Assembly (NCBI RefSeq): GCF_021390645.1
Contig: NZ_JAJEJT010000003.1
Span: 1,302,001 to 1,366,000 of the forward strand
DNA length: 64,000 nt
From: Paraburkholderia flagellata
Lineage (GTDB): Bacteria; Pseudomonadota; Gammaproteobacteria; Burkholderiales; Burkholderiaceae
Direction of reading: 5' to 3'
The notes under the pieces are model-generated. The model had not been told where the DNA came from and ran no database searches. It saw only the letters and a list, made by a program, of their open reading frames with translations. Shown here in pieces: positions 18,591 to 27,749 of the stretch (positions within the stretch are counted from its first letter, which is position 1; each line of letters starts with the position of its first letter). The position numbers and the translations under genes were made by a program.

Positions 18591-21500
18591 TTATTCAACG
18601 TGAGTGGTTGCACTGGCCTGCGCAGCGTCACTGGCATCGCGCGCGGCGCGGCGTTTCGCGAGCCAGCCGTGCACCATGCCGAACACGACCGGCACGAACA
18701 CGAGCGTGGAAAGCGTGCCAATCGCGAGTCCGCCGATCACGGCGCGTCCGAGCGGCGCGTTCTGCTCGCCGCCGTCGCCGAGACCGAGCGCCATCGGCAG
18801 CATGCCGATTAGCATGGCGAGCGCCGTCATGAGCACCGGGCGAAAGCGGTTGAAGCCCGCGTCGAGCGCGGCGGCGAGCGGCTCCATGCCCGCGGCGAGC
18901 GACTCGCGCGCCGTGTTGATGACGAGAATGCTGTTCGCCGTGGCAATACCCATACAGAGAATCGTGCCCGTGAGCGCCGGCACGCTTAGCGTGGTCTGCG
19001 TGACGAACAACATCCACGCGATGCCGGCGAGCGAGGCCGGCAGGCCGCTCACGATGATGAGCGGGTCGAGCCACGACTGGAAGTTCACGACCATCAGCAG
19101 GTAGACGAGCGCGATGGCGAACACGAGGCCGGCGGCGAGGCCGCTGAACGAGGCGTTCATCGACTGCACCTGGCCGCGCATCACGATCGACGAACCCGGC
19201 GGCAGTTGCGCGCGCGCCGCGTTGACGAGACGGTTCACGTCGGAGGCGACGCCGCCCAGGTCGCGGCCCTGCGTCGACGCGAAGATGTCGAGAACGGGCT
19301 GCACGTTGTAGTGCGAGACCACGGCTTGCTGCGAGCTGCGGGAGACGGTCCCGAGCGTGCCAAGCTGGTTTTGCGGCGTGAACGTGACGGATTGCGATGT
19401 CGTCACGGGAATATTGGCGAGCGTTTGCAGCGAATGTATGTCGTATTGCGGCACCTCGGTCACGAGCGGATAGCTCACGCCGTTCTTCGGATCGAGCCAG
19501 AAGTTGGGCGTGGTTTGCGAACTGCCCGAGAGCGCGATGAGCAGGTTCTGCGCGACGTCGTGCTGCGTGAGGCCCGCTTGCAGCGCCTTTGTGCGGTCCA
19601 CATTCACGTTGATGGTGGGCTCGTCGCCGGGCTGCTGGATGCGCGCGTCGACGAGGCCACGCACGCCGCGCATTTCGTCGAGCAGGCGGTTCGCCACGAC
19701 GCGGTTCTGCGCGAGCTTGTTGCCGACGATCTGCACGTCGATGGGCGCAGGCAAGCCGAAGTTCAGGATCTGGCTCACGATGTCGGCGGGCAGGAAGGCG
19801 AAGGTCACGCCCGGAAACGAAGCGTCAAGCACGTTGCGCAGCTTCGCGACATATTGCGCGGTCGGCTTGTGCTTCGGTGCAAGCGTGATGAGGATGTCCG
19901 CATCTTCGGGACCGATAGGGTCCGACGAGTCGTAAGTGAGGTTGATGCCGCTCACCGGCACGCCGATGTTGTCGAGCACGGCAGCCTGTTCGGCGGGCGG
20001 AATCACGCTGCGGATCTTCGCTTCGACTTCATCGGTGATGCGGGCCGTTTCCTCGATGCGCGTGCCGGTGGGCGCACGCAGATGCAGGCGGATTTCGCCC
20101 GTATCGACGGCAGGAAAGAAATCGCGGCCCGTGAACGGTACCAGTACGAGTGAGCCGAGGCAGAGCGCGACCCACAGCACGACGAAACGGCGGCGCTGCG
20201 CAATGGCCGCCTGAAGCAGCGTGCGATAGCGGTTGCGCACCGCTTCGAAGCGTCGCTCGAAGCCCGCCTGAAAGCGCGTCAATGCACCCGCGATGCCGCG
20301 CGACGGCGCGGCGTTTGGCGTACGCGCACGCAGCAGGTACATGGCGAGCGTGGGAATGAGCGTGCGCGAGAAGAAGTACGACGCGCACATCGCGAACACC
20401 ACGGCCTCGGCGAGCGGCACGAAGAGATAACGCGCGACGCCCGAAAGCAGGAACATCGGCACGAACACGATGCAGATGGAGAGTGTCGAAACGAAGGTCG
20501 GCACGGCAATTTCGCCGGAACCATTGAGAATGGCGTCGTGCAGCGGCGCGCCGCGCTCCAGGTGGTGCGTGATGTTTTCGATGGCGACGGTTGCGTCGTC
20601 AACGAGTATGCCGACGGCGAGCGCGAGGCCGCCGAGCGTCATGATGTTGATGGTTTCGCCGAGCGCCGCGAGCGCGATGAGCGACGTGAGCACGGCAAGC
20701 GGAATCGTCACGGCGATGATGAGCGTGGCACGCCAGCTGCCGAGAAAAAGCAGGATCATCGCGGCGGTCAGGCAAGCCGCGATGAGCGCTTCGCGCACCA
20801 CGCCCGAGATCGCCGACTTCACGAACACGGACTGATCGGAGAGCGGCGTGATCTTGAGCGCTTGCGGCAGGCCTGCTGCGATCTTCGGCAGCATTGCCTT
20901 CACTTGCTGGATGATCGTGAGCGTCGAAGCACTGCCGGTCTTTTCGACGGTAAGGAGTGCCGCGCGTTTGCCGTCCGCGCGCACGATGTTCGTTTGCGGC
21001 GCGTAGCCGTCGATCACATGCGCCACGTCGCGCACATACACCACGCTGCCGTTCACGGTCTTGACGGGCAGGTCGTTGAGCGCGGCAACCGTTTGCGTGC
21101 TGCCGTTCATCTCCACGTTGTATTCGCGCGAACCGATTTTGGCCGTGCCGCCGGGCAGGATGAGGTTCTGGGCGTTCACGGCGTTGACGACGTCGGCGGG
21201 CGCTAGACCCTTGGCCTGCAGCGCTTTCGGATCGAGTTGCACCATGATCTGGCGGATCTTGCCGCCGTAGGGCAGCGGCACGGCCGCGCCCTGGACGGTG
21301 GCGAGCTGCGTGCGGATGAAGCTGTTGCCGAGGTCGTAGAGCGACTGCTCGGGCAGTGTCGAGCTGGAGAGCCCCAGTTGCAGCACCGGCACCGTAGAGG
21401 CGTTGTACGTGATGATGTTCGGCGGCAGCGTGCCCGGCGGCAGGATGCGCAGGATCGAAGCGGAGTTCGAAGCCGCCTCGGCAATCGCGCGGTTGATGTC

Positions 21501-21800
21501 GGCGCCGGGATGGAAGAACACTTTCACCACCGAGACGCCGTTGAGCGACTGCGATTCGATGTGCTCGATGTCGTCGACGTCGGAGGTGAGGGCGCGCTCG
21601 TAGTTCGAGGTGATGCGCTGCGCCATGTCCTCCGCTGAGAAGCCGTTGTAGGTCCAGACGATGCTGACCACGGGGATATTGATGTTCGGAAAAATGTCCG
21701 TGGGCGTGCGCATGATGGCGAGCGGCCCGAGGATGAAAAGCAGTACGGCCAGCACGATGAACGTGTAAGGCCGTCTGAGAGCCAGTTTGACGATCCACAT
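18591..21800 (-). CDS. RND efflux inner-membrane permease (HAE1-type)
   Basis: Proton-driven RND pump of 1069 residues, first gene of the three-gene operon. It begins MWIVKLALRRPYTFIV with twelve predicted helices and two large periplasmic loops. The TM4 proton-relay motif GGLALAVGILVDDATVAIEN has the paired aspartates of the hydrophobe/amphiphile exporters, not the CzcA-type metal pattern. PTDIFPNINIPVVSI and TGRDFFPAVDTGEI are family-typical. An upstream ATG (21833) is in frame, but the usual N-terminus starts at 21800. The adjacent two-component genes are of metal type, so substrate and signal may differ. Confidence 0.93.
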   Translation of the reverse strand: MWIVKLALRRPYTFIVLAVLLFILGPLAIMRTPTDIFPNINIPVVSIVWTYNGFSAEDMAQRITSNYERALTSDVDDIEHIESQSLNGVSVVKVFFHPGADINRAIAEAASNSASILRILPPGTLPPNIITYNASTVPVLQLGLSSSTLPEQSLYDLGNSFIRTQLATVQGAAVPLPYGGKIRQIMVQLDPKALQAKGLAPADVVNAVNAQNLILPGGTAKIGSREYNVEMNGSTQTVAALNDLPVKTVNGSVVYVRDVAHVIDGYAPQTNIVRADGKRAALLTVEKTGSASTLTIIQQVKAMLPKIAAGLPQALKITPLSDQSVFVKSAISGVVREALIAACLTAAMILLFLGSWRATLIIAVTIPLAVLTSLIALAALGETINIMTLGGLALAVGILVDDATVAIENITHHLERGAPLHDAILNGSGEIAVPTFVSTLSICIVFVPMFLLSGVARYLFVPLAEAVVFAMCASYFFSRTLIPTLAMYLLRARTPNAAPSRGIAGALTRFQAGFERRFEAVRNRYRTLLQAAIAQRRRFVVLWVALCLGSLVLVPFTGRDFFPAVDTGEIRLHLRAPTGTRIEETARITDEVEAKIRSVIPPAEQAAVLDNIGVPVSGINLTYDSSDPIGPEDADILITLAPKHKPTAQYVAKLRNVLDASFPGVTFAFLPADIVSQILNFGLPAPIDVQIVGNKLAQNRVVANRLLDEMRGVRGLVDARIQQPGDEPTINVNVDRTKALQAGLTQHDVAQNLLIALSGSSQTTPNFWLDPKNGVSYPLVTEVPQYDIHSLQTLANIPVTTSQSVTFTPQNQLGTLGTVSRSSQQAVVSHYNVQPVLDIFASTQGRDLGGVASDVNRLVNAARAQLPPGSSIVMRGQVQSMNASFSGLAAGLVFAIALVYLLMVVNFQSWLDPLIIVSGLPASLAGIAWMLFVTQTTLSVPALTGTILCMGIATANSILVINTARESLAAGMEPLAAALDAGFNRFRPVLMTALAMLIGMLPMALGLGDGGEQNAPLGRAVIGGLAIGTLSTLVFVPVVFGMVHGWLAKRRAARDASDAAQASATTHVE

Positions 21801-21868
21801 GACGATGTCCGGGTTAGGGCAGGGTTGGCGCAAGTATCGGGAGGGGGCGCTTACCCGGTGGTGACCTC

Positions 21869-21889
21869 GACATTACGGATTTGTCATCT
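21869..21889. promoter_or_regulatory. Possible CusR-like site upstream of the RND operon
   Basis: TTTGTCATCTT resembles the right half of the metal-regulator box (TTGTCATTTT), with a GACA on the left, but spaced nine bases apart instead of the usual four. It lies about 70 bp upstream of the pump start. It is weak evidence that the neighbouring regulator acts here. Confidence 0.25.
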
Positions 21890-22073
21890 TTGGCGCGCAG
21901 GGGCGTTGGCCGCTGCGGGCGCGTTGCGCCCAGATAACGAACTCGTAATCCGCAGGTCAGCTTTGGGTCAGCGCCGCGCGGCCACAATGCAGTCAACCTT
22001 CGCGACATTGCCGAGGGCGGCTGAGGCGGCATCCCTTTCTGATGCGGCGGCCATTGATTGAGAGGTGAACATC

Positions 22074-22421
22074 ATGAAAGCACTCGTTTCCACATTGCTC
22101 GTTGCCTGCGCTCTTGCCGCACCGGCTGCCGCTTTCGCACAAGCCACCAACCCCGCCAACACACCGGTGACGCGTGCGCAGGTTGTCGCCGATCTCGTGC
22201 GGGTGGAGCAGGCGGGGTATCGCCCCACGGCTTCGGACATCAACTATCCGGATGACATTCAGCACGCGGAGGCGATCGTGGCCCAGGAGCAGGCGCAAAC
22301 GGCGCAGCAGGCCGCGCCGGGCAGCACGGCGGTTGGCGGCGTGGCGATGACGGGCAGCTCGGACGCGGGCGCGCCGATCGTGGCCAGCGTTGGCGACCAG
22401 TCGGTTTATGCGCACCACTGA
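22074..22421 (+). CDS. DUF4148 exported small protein
   Basis: A 115-residue protein with a clean Sec signal (MKALVSTLLVACALAAPAAA, cleavage near AFAQA). The DUF4148 core is TRAQVVADLVRVEQAGYRP, then the usual NYPDDIQHAEA segment. The C-terminus is Ala/Gly/Ser-rich. The ATG at 22074 has GAGAGGTG at good spacing. The family is abundant in Burkholderiaceae and has no established function; periplasmic localisation is likely. Confidence 0.88.
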   Translation: MKALVSTLLVACALAAPAAAFAQATNPANTPVTRAQVVADLVRVEQAGYRPTASDINYPDDIQHAEAIVAQEQAQTAQQAAPGSTAVGGVAMTGSSDAGAPIVASVGDQSVYAHH

Positions 22422-22449
22422 ACGGGCGCACTGTGCGCTCGAGCGCGAT

Positions 22450-22481
22450 GCGGCAGGCCCGGCGATAAAGCCGGGTGCCGC
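22450..22481 (+). terminator. Probable terminator after the DUF4148 gene
   Basis: A GCGGCA/TGCCGC and CCCGGC/GCCGGG stem with a GG bulge and a six-base loop, 28 bases after the stop. There is no T-run, so termination by this hairpin alone is uncertain. Confidence 0.4.
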
Positions 22482-22607
22482 CGCGCATTCCGATTGAATG
22501 AATCAAACGTTTGCGCGGGCGTATTTCGCGCTCCGTCCCCCGTCTTGCAGGCACAGTCACGTTAAAATCCCGACGCTCAATAAAAATGAAACGTTGGAAC
22601 AGGTGTC

Positions 22608-22964
22608 ATGCGTATGCGAAGTGGACTGGATATGCGTCGGGAGGTCCGTACGCCGCTGTTGTTCGCCCCGCTGCTTCTGAACAAGGACGGCAGGGCGCTC
22701 GCGCAGGTGGCCGACCTTAGCTCGCGCGGGGCGCTTCTGCACGCGCGCAACGGTCTGCTCTTCCGGGGAGAGACGGTCCTGGGATGGCTGCAGTCGGCGC
22801 CGATCGACGACGAAGACGAGATCGTTCTGGCCGTCGCGCTCGATGTCCGCTGGATCTCCGAGGATCAGGAAAGAGGATGGAGCCGTGTGGGGTGCGAGAT
22901 GCATCCGCTGGATCAGCGCTCGATGGCCCGTTTGCGTGACCTTATTGCGAAGGCTGCGCCCTAG
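22608..22964 (+). CDS. Single-domain PilZ-like protein
   Basis: A 118-residue cytoplasmic protein. The N-terminal RREVR and the downstream DLSSRGALLHA match the two PilZ half-motifs (RxxxR and [DN]xSxxG) that bind cyclic di-GMP. The remainder has alternating hydrophobic strands expected for the six-stranded barrel. It has an AGGTG ribosome site. It would pass the cyclic di-GMP signal to a partner that cannot be named from this locus. Divergence from consensus PilZ leaves some doubt. Confidence 0.65.
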   Translation: MRMRSGLDMRREVRTPLLFAPLLLNKDGRALAQVADLSSRGALLHARNGLLFRGETVLGWLQSAPIDDEDEIVLAVALDVRWISEDQERGWSRVGCEMHPLDQRSMARLRDLIAKAAP

Positions 22965-23036
22965 CCGTTCGACAAGTCATGCCGAAACGCCAAAGTCTGC
23001 GCTAAAGTTTGTGCGCCCGCCGCCGAAAATCCATGC

Positions 23037-23291
23037 ATGGCGCACGAACAACCCAAACCATCTCAAGACGACCCGATCCGGGCAGAAGCACGGGCGCTGG
23101 AGGCCAGCATCCGCGCGATCAGACGGGCACAGGGAAAGCGCAATCCTGAAGATTGTGTGCCGGGCAGCCCGGAATCTCTCGCGATCATGGAAGCGTTCGT
23201 GCGCGATGTCGGGCGGGTGCTTGCGCTCGATATGCGCGACCTCGAAAAGGACGATGACAGCGATCGGAACGGGCCGGGTTCGGCCGGATAG
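23037..23291 (+). CDS. Hypothetical small acidic protein
   Basis: An 84-residue soluble protein beginning MAHEQPKPSQDD. A predicted helical middle (AEARALEASIRAIRRAQ and ESLAIMEAFVRDVGRVLAL) is flanked by polar, Asp-rich ends, with one cysteine. There is no signal or membrane segment, and I do not recognise the family. It ends eight bases before the convergent FAD oxidoreductase. Its codon use resembles its neighbours and the start is plausible, but no strong ribosome site is present. Confidence 0.5.
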   Translation: MAHEQPKPSQDDPIRAEARALEASIRAIRRAQGKRNPEDCVPGSPESLAIMEAFVRDVGRVLALDMRDLEKDDDSDRNGPGSAG

Positions 23292-23299
23292 GCCGAGAC

Positions 23300-25090
23300 T
23301 CAGGACCCGGCAGGCGTGAAGCCGTCAGGACTCCAGTCTTCGCTGCCCACGCCGTGGTGCACGAAGAAGAACCCTTGCGGATCGTAGCGATCCTTGATCG
23401 CTTTCAGCCGCGCGTAGTTGACTCCCCAAAACGCCTCGCGCCAGTCGCTGCGAAAAAAATCGGTCTCCGAAATATAGGAGCCGCCTTGCGGCGATAGCGC
23501 CTTGAGAATGGCCGCAGCCTTGGCCACGTTCTCGGCGTTGCGATGTGCCTGCGACATGTCAGGCGGGGTGATCGGGAGGCCAGGAAATGGCGGTGCGCCG
23601 CCTGTGGCGACGATCGCGAGGCCGAAGGCGTCGGCCACCCTCGGATTCATGGCGCACTGACGCGCCGCTTCGTTCACCTCCGGCGGTGCGCCGGCAAGTC
23701 CTTTATTGAAATGCAACTCTACGGCCTGAAATTGGGCCGCTGCGACGAAAGCATTGACAAGCCGGCCGCGTTGCGCCGGTTCGAGCAGGGCCGCGCTCAG
23801 CCACTGCGACTCGTAGGCGTGCAGGAACGCGGAGGCCTGCTCGCCATCGCCTCGCCACCAGCCATGGTTGTGCGCGGCTGCGTCGCGCGGGTCTGCCACG
23901 AGTCCCGGGTTGGCTTCGACGTCCCACCAGTGGCGTGACGGGCCAGCGCCGACGCGAGGTCCTTCGCTGAAGGTGAAGTCCGTCGGCGAGGCGCGCACCC
24001 AGTCGATGAAAGGAGCCCAGACCGACTTCGCCTGATGGTCGTCGAGACCCTGGCACACCATCGCCACTTCGATTTCTTCGCTGTGGAAAACGAATCGCTC
24101 GCCCCATACAGGGTTGAAGAGATTGTCCGCATAGTGATCGACCAGTCGCGCAGCCAGCCGCCGGTAAGCCTCACGCGATGAAGCCCTGACCTTGAACCTG
24201 GCCCAGCCGAAGCTTTCGGGCAGTTCATGGGTTTGTAGCGTGATCCGGGTCACCACGCCGAAACTGCCGCCACCGCCGCCCTTGAGCGCCCAGAAGAGAT
24301 CGGGCTCCTGGCATGCGTTTACCGTGTGGACAGCGCCGTCGGCGGTGACGATCTCGGCCTGCAGCAGACTCGCGGCCGCGAGGCCAAAACGCTTCGACCA
24401 GGACCCGAAGCCGCCGCCCAGAACGAGGCCGGCAACGCCCACGGTCGTGCATCCACCGCCCTGAACGTAGCGTCCCGCCTGGGTCGTGACGGCGCTGTAG
24501 ACGTCGATCCACATGCAGCCTGCCCCGACCGTCACAGCCGGCAACGGTTGCGTCGAGCAGCCGGCCGGAACGAACGCGTCATGGAGTTCGATGCGGTTCA
24601 TCCTGCGCGTCCAGATCAGAAGAGAATCTGGCGCGTTCGAGCCGCCAAGGTAACTATGGCCGCCGCCTTTCACCACGAGGCGCAAATTGTGCTGACGCGC
24701 GAAATTGACGCCCGCAACGACGTCTGCGGTAGAGTGGGCTGCCACTGCGTAGGTGCTTGCGTTCGCTGTCCAGGCATCGAGCCAGCCGGAGATCTGGGTG
24801 GCGCCGGGATCGTCGCCGAGTGCGAACGGGTTTCGCGCTTCCTTGACTCTCGCGAGGCACGCTTGCGAGTGTGGCGCTTGCGCGCAGGTCTGCCAGATCG
24901 TTGTGGGTTGCAGCAAATTACCGCCGACCGCCTGGCTCAACGCATCCCATTCCTGCGCTTTCGGCCACGCGGGATCGCTGGGCCGCACGCGTCCCACGCG
25001 AGCCGATGCGCTCAGCATGTCGGCGAAGGTCGAGCCGGTGGCGAGGCACGGCAAGGCGACAACCCCCTTCAGCAGGCATCGTCGTTTCAT
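23300..25090 (-). CDS. Exported FAD-linked oxidase with BBE C-terminus
   Basis: A 596-residue flavoprotein. The N-terminus (MKRRCLLKGVVALPCLATG) is a signal sequence with a twin arginine, weakly Tat-like, so the enzyme is probably periplasmic. The FAD-binding half has VVKGGGHSYLGGS, whose histidine is the usual covalent flavin site. GGGCTTVGVAGLVLGGGFG follows, placing a cysteine where bicovalent berberine-bridge enzymes attach the flavin a second time. A BBE-type C-terminus (WGVNYARLKAIKDRYDPQG) closes the protein. Start 25090 has AGGAG. The substrate is unknown; sugars, alcohols and phenolics are all known for the family. Confidence 0.85.
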   Translation of the reverse strand: MKRRCLLKGVVALPCLATGSTFADMLSASARVGRVRPSDPAWPKAQEWDALSQAVGGNLLQPTTIWQTCAQAPHSQACLARVKEARNPFALGDDPGATQISGWLDAWTANASTYAVAAHSTADVVAGVNFARQHNLRLVVKGGGHSYLGGSNAPDSLLIWTRRMNRIELHDAFVPAGCSTQPLPAVTVGAGCMWIDVYSAVTTQAGRYVQGGGCTTVGVAGLVLGGGFGSWSKRFGLAAASLLQAEIVTADGAVHTVNACQEPDLFWALKGGGGGSFGVVTRITLQTHELPESFGWARFKVRASSREAYRRLAARLVDHYADNLFNPVWGERFVFHSEEIEVAMVCQGLDDHQAKSVWAPFIDWVRASPTDFTFSEGPRVGAGPSRHWWDVEANPGLVADPRDAAAHNHGWWRGDGEQASAFLHAYESQWLSAALLEPAQRGRLVNAFVAAAQFQAVELHFNKGLAGAPPEVNEAARQCAMNPRVADAFGLAIVATGGAPPFPGLPITPPDMSQAHRNAENVAKAAAILKALSPQGGSYISETDFFRSDWREAFWGVNYARLKAIKDRYDPQGFFFVHHGVGSEDWSPDGFTPAGS

Positions 25091-25245
25091 GACGTCTTTT
25101 CTCCTCGCGATGGGTGAAACGCTTAGTTTTCCCAATTATGATGCGATGCGACCAGAGCGCGCTGATTTTTTATGATATCAGCATGTCGCGGTCAGGCTCG
25201 ACGAGCCGCTGCCGCCCGTGCCTTCGAGCCGCCGCTTCGCCAGCA

Positions 25246-26961
25246 TCACTCTTGCCGCGTCTGCGCAGCGCGCAGCACGAACAGCGTCACGCTCTGCGCG
25301 GGCAGGCTCGCGCGCAGCGTGCCGTCCTGGTAGCGCGCGTCAGGCATGCGCAACAGCCGGTTGTTCGCGAGCCGCCAGATCTCGGCCACGCCGCTCGCCG
25401 CGAAATGGTCGAGCGCGACGGCGGCGTCGGCGGGGCGGTCCAACTGCTTGTTGATGACCACGAGCGTCAGCGCGTGGTCGCCCTCGCGCAAGGCGGCGAA
25501 CGCGGAAACCGTGTCGGGGTCGGGCGCGCTTGCGGCGATGCTGGTCGCGCCGAACGCCGCGCCGTTGCCGTCGTAGTTGCGGTAGAGCTTGAACGCCTTG
25601 TACACCGGCATCGAGGGATCGAGCGTGCCCCAGCGCGTGGCGATATCCAGCCCTTCGCGGCCGAAAATGCCGAGCACGTCGGCCTGGGCCGTCGCGCCGT
25701 TCATCAGCGTGTCGCCGCCCCAGTTGTATTCCGTGATGCCGATGGGCGTGCCTGGATAGTAGTACGTATCGACCCAATGCCGCATCAGCGGGATCAGCGC
25801 CACCACGCTGTTGATCCACGTGGGGTTTTTGTAGTTCGGGTCCCACAGGTCGCGCGTGGAGCGGTTGCGCATGAGCGCGATGGCCGGCGAGTTCGCCGAG
25901 CCCGTTTCGGCGAATTCGCCGCCCTGCGGGTAGAAGTGGAGGCTGAACACGTCCACCGGATGGCCCGCCGCTTTCCATTGCGTGAGCAACCAGGGCACGT
26001 AGGGCATGCCCTGCGTTTCGCCAGTGCGGTCGGGCGTGTGGTCGAGGCCGTGGTCCGCTGCGTACTGCTGGTCGAAGCCGCTGTAGAAGTAGCCCTGCCA
26101 GCCCCATTCTTCCGGCGCGACGATCTGCGCGTGCGGGTCCGCCGACTTCACTGCGCGCGAATAGGCGATCACCTTGTTGGCGATTTCGCTCGCATGCGCG
26201 CCCGTGGGATGCACGTCGCGATGGTTGATCTGCCAAAGGCTCGGCTCGTTGTCGAGCGCGTAGTAGCGCACGCCGCCCCCGCTCGCGCCGCCGAACCGCT
26301 TGACCAGATCGGCTACGCGCGCCTGTTCGTTTTGCGGGTCGTCGGATGTCGAGGCGTCGTTTGCATCGTTGCCGTCGATCGGCTTGCCACCTTCCGCGAC
26401 GCCATTGCCAGCGTCTACGTGGCCATTCACGTCGTGGTTCGGTTGCGGGCCGTATTTGGCGATCGAGAAGCTCGCGAGCGTCTCGCGCGCCGGCCCGAGT
26501 TTCGCCACACGGCCGAGCATCGGAATGGTCACGATGGGCGTCGCGCCCGCCGCCTGGCTGAGCGCGACGAAGCGCTCGCCGAACTGGTCGTGGATATCGG
26601 CGGGATTGACTGCGACGCTTTCGAAATACCAGTCCTTGCCCGCGTTGCGCGCGTCGATGCGCCAGTTGTAGGCCGAGGCGCTGTTGCCGCCCGATCGGTT
26701 GACCGGCGCGCGCAGGTCTTGCAAGACGGCGGTCGTGCCGAAGTTGATGCCGTAAATCAGCGGACTGATGGGGTGCCGGCCCGCCGCGGCATCCACCGAG
26801 ATGGCCACTGGCAACGGCGCGCCGGAAGCCGCGGCGGTGCAGGCCGCCGCGCCCGACATGAGCAGCGCGCCGGTCAGCAGCGTAGGCAGGTTAGGGCGCT
26901 TGATACTGCGGGCGGTAAGCATCATCAGCCTGAGGACACAGGCTGGTCGAAGTATGTTCAT
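25246..26961 (-). CDS. Glycoside hydrolase family 44-like endoglucanase, exported
   Basis: A 571-residue secreted protein resembling GH44 cellulase/xyloglucanase. Features are ISPLIYGINFG at the mature N-terminus, NRSGGNSASAYNW, the proton donor Glu239 in ALDNEPSLW and the nucleophile Glu411 in GITEYNWGGD. The 172-residue spacing agrees with characterised GH44 enzymes as I recall them. DVFSLHFYPQGGEF lies between. A C-terminal beta domain ends LPAQSVTLFVLR. The signal region ends in SGAAAC, so a lipoprotein is possible. ATG 26961 is used; internal ATGs at 26925/26922 are alternatives. The upstream palindromes could be its operator. Confidence 0.85.
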   Translation of the reverse strand: MNILRPACVLRLMMLTARSIKRPNLPTLLTGALLMSGAAACTAAASGAPLPVAISVDAAAGRHPISPLIYGINFGTTAVLQDLRAPVNRSGGNSASAYNWRIDARNAGKDWYFESVAVNPADIHDQFGERFVALSQAAGATPIVTIPMLGRVAKLGPARETLASFSIAKYGPQPNHDVNGHVDAGNGVAEGGKPIDGNDANDASTSDDPQNEQARVADLVKRFGGASGGGVRYYALDNEPSLWQINHRDVHPTGAHASEIANKVIAYSRAVKSADPHAQIVAPEEWGWQGYFYSGFDQQYAADHGLDHTPDRTGETQGMPYVPWLLTQWKAAGHPVDVFSLHFYPQGGEFAETGSANSPAIALMRNRSTRDLWDPNYKNPTWINSVVALIPLMRHWVDTYYYPGTPIGITEYNWGGDTLMNGATAQADVLGIFGREGLDIATRWGTLDPSMPVYKAFKLYRNYDGNGAAFGATSIAASAPDPDTVSAFAALREGDHALTLVVINKQLDRPADAAVALDHFAASGVAEIWRLANNRLLRMPDARYQDGTLRASLPAQSVTLFVLRAAQTRQE

Positions 26962-27002
26962 CGGGCGCGTGGGTGAAGCGGTGGCTTGCGGTTCCTGATC
27001 TT

Positions 27003-27036
27003 TTGTCTTGACAAGTAACGGCAGGCATTGCCGTTA
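27003..27036. promoter_or_regulatory. Two adjacent palindromes upstream of the GH44 gene
   Basis: TTGTC-TT-GACAA (27003-27014) is followed at once by TAACGGCA-GGCAT-TGCCGTTA (27016-27036), a perfect 8-bp inverted repeat. Both lie 40-75 bp before the GH44 start and look like operator sites. The regulator is unknown. Confidence 0.4.
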
Positions 27037-27206
27037 ATGAAGAGTGGAACTCGCGGGAGTGCTTCACGAATGTCGGTTTGACGCGACATCCGGGATGTTT
27101 TCTTACGTATTATATGCGCCGTCGAATCTTCACAGTTGGCCCGGAACCGTACCTGGATGGCCGTTGCGCGTACAACGAGTTGGAAGCGAAGCCGCCAGGA
27201 CCTGGC

Positions 27207-27701
27207 TCATCGCCCCGGCTGCAACTGGCCCCAGCTCACGAGAATGGCCTGAATGCTGCGCGCGTAGGCATCGCGCTCGTGCGGCGACTCCGAGTGGTAC
27301 GCACCAATGGCGCGCCACGTGTTGCCGTATCGCACCATCTTTTGCTTGAGCAGCCAGGCGGCCACGAAGATATTCACGCACGGGTCCGTGAGGGCGCCGT
27401 GCGGAATGCCCTCGCGCGAAAGCTCCGAAAAGTGGATCGAGTTGATCTGCGCTTGCCCAACGTCGATCGAGCCGTTGGCATTGTGATTGATCGCCGCGGC
27501 GTCCCCTTTCGATTCACGCCACGCCACGGCGCGCAGCACGAGCGGGTTCACGCCCTGGTAGACCCCGGCCTTTTCAAAGCATTCGTCGGCGGGCGGCGCG
27601 GCGTGCGCGGGCGGCGCGCCGAGCGCCGCGAGGCTCATGAACGTGACCCACGCGCGGACGATGCGCGCTCGCAGGCTCAGGGCGTTGGTCTGCTGCTGCA
27701 T
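27207..27701 (-). CDS. IagB/VirB1-type lytic transglycosylase
   Basis: A 164-residue exported peptidoglycan lyase that locally opens the murein. After a signal peptide (cleavage near AHAAP) the SLT domain reads ECFEKAGVYQGVNPLVLRAV, with the catalytic Glu in AWRESKGD. It continues with GSIDVGQAQINSIHF and the aromatic GNTWRAIGAYHSESP. This subgroup normally accompanies type III, type IV or type IVb pilus machines, none of which is present here. It is the last of three small leftward genes. A GTG at 27728 is an alternative start. Confidence 0.85.
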   Translation of the reverse strand: MQQQTNALSLRARIVRAWVTFMSLAALGAPPAHAAPPADECFEKAGVYQGVNPLVLRAVAWRESKGDAAAINHNANGSIDVGQAQINSIHFSELSREGIPHGALTDPCVNIFVAAWLLKQKMVRYGNTWRAIGAYHSESPHERDAYARSIQAILVSWGQLQPGR

Positions 27702-27749
27702 GGGTCGAAGCTCCGGGTAGGGCGTCACTGCGCGAATGACTGCGCGACG

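Noticed and set aside
25114..26976. A 620-codon open frame antisense to the GH44 gene
   Set aside because: Arg/His/Ala-rich composition and no recognisable domain; it mirrors codon positions of the GH44 gene, as expected at this GC content.
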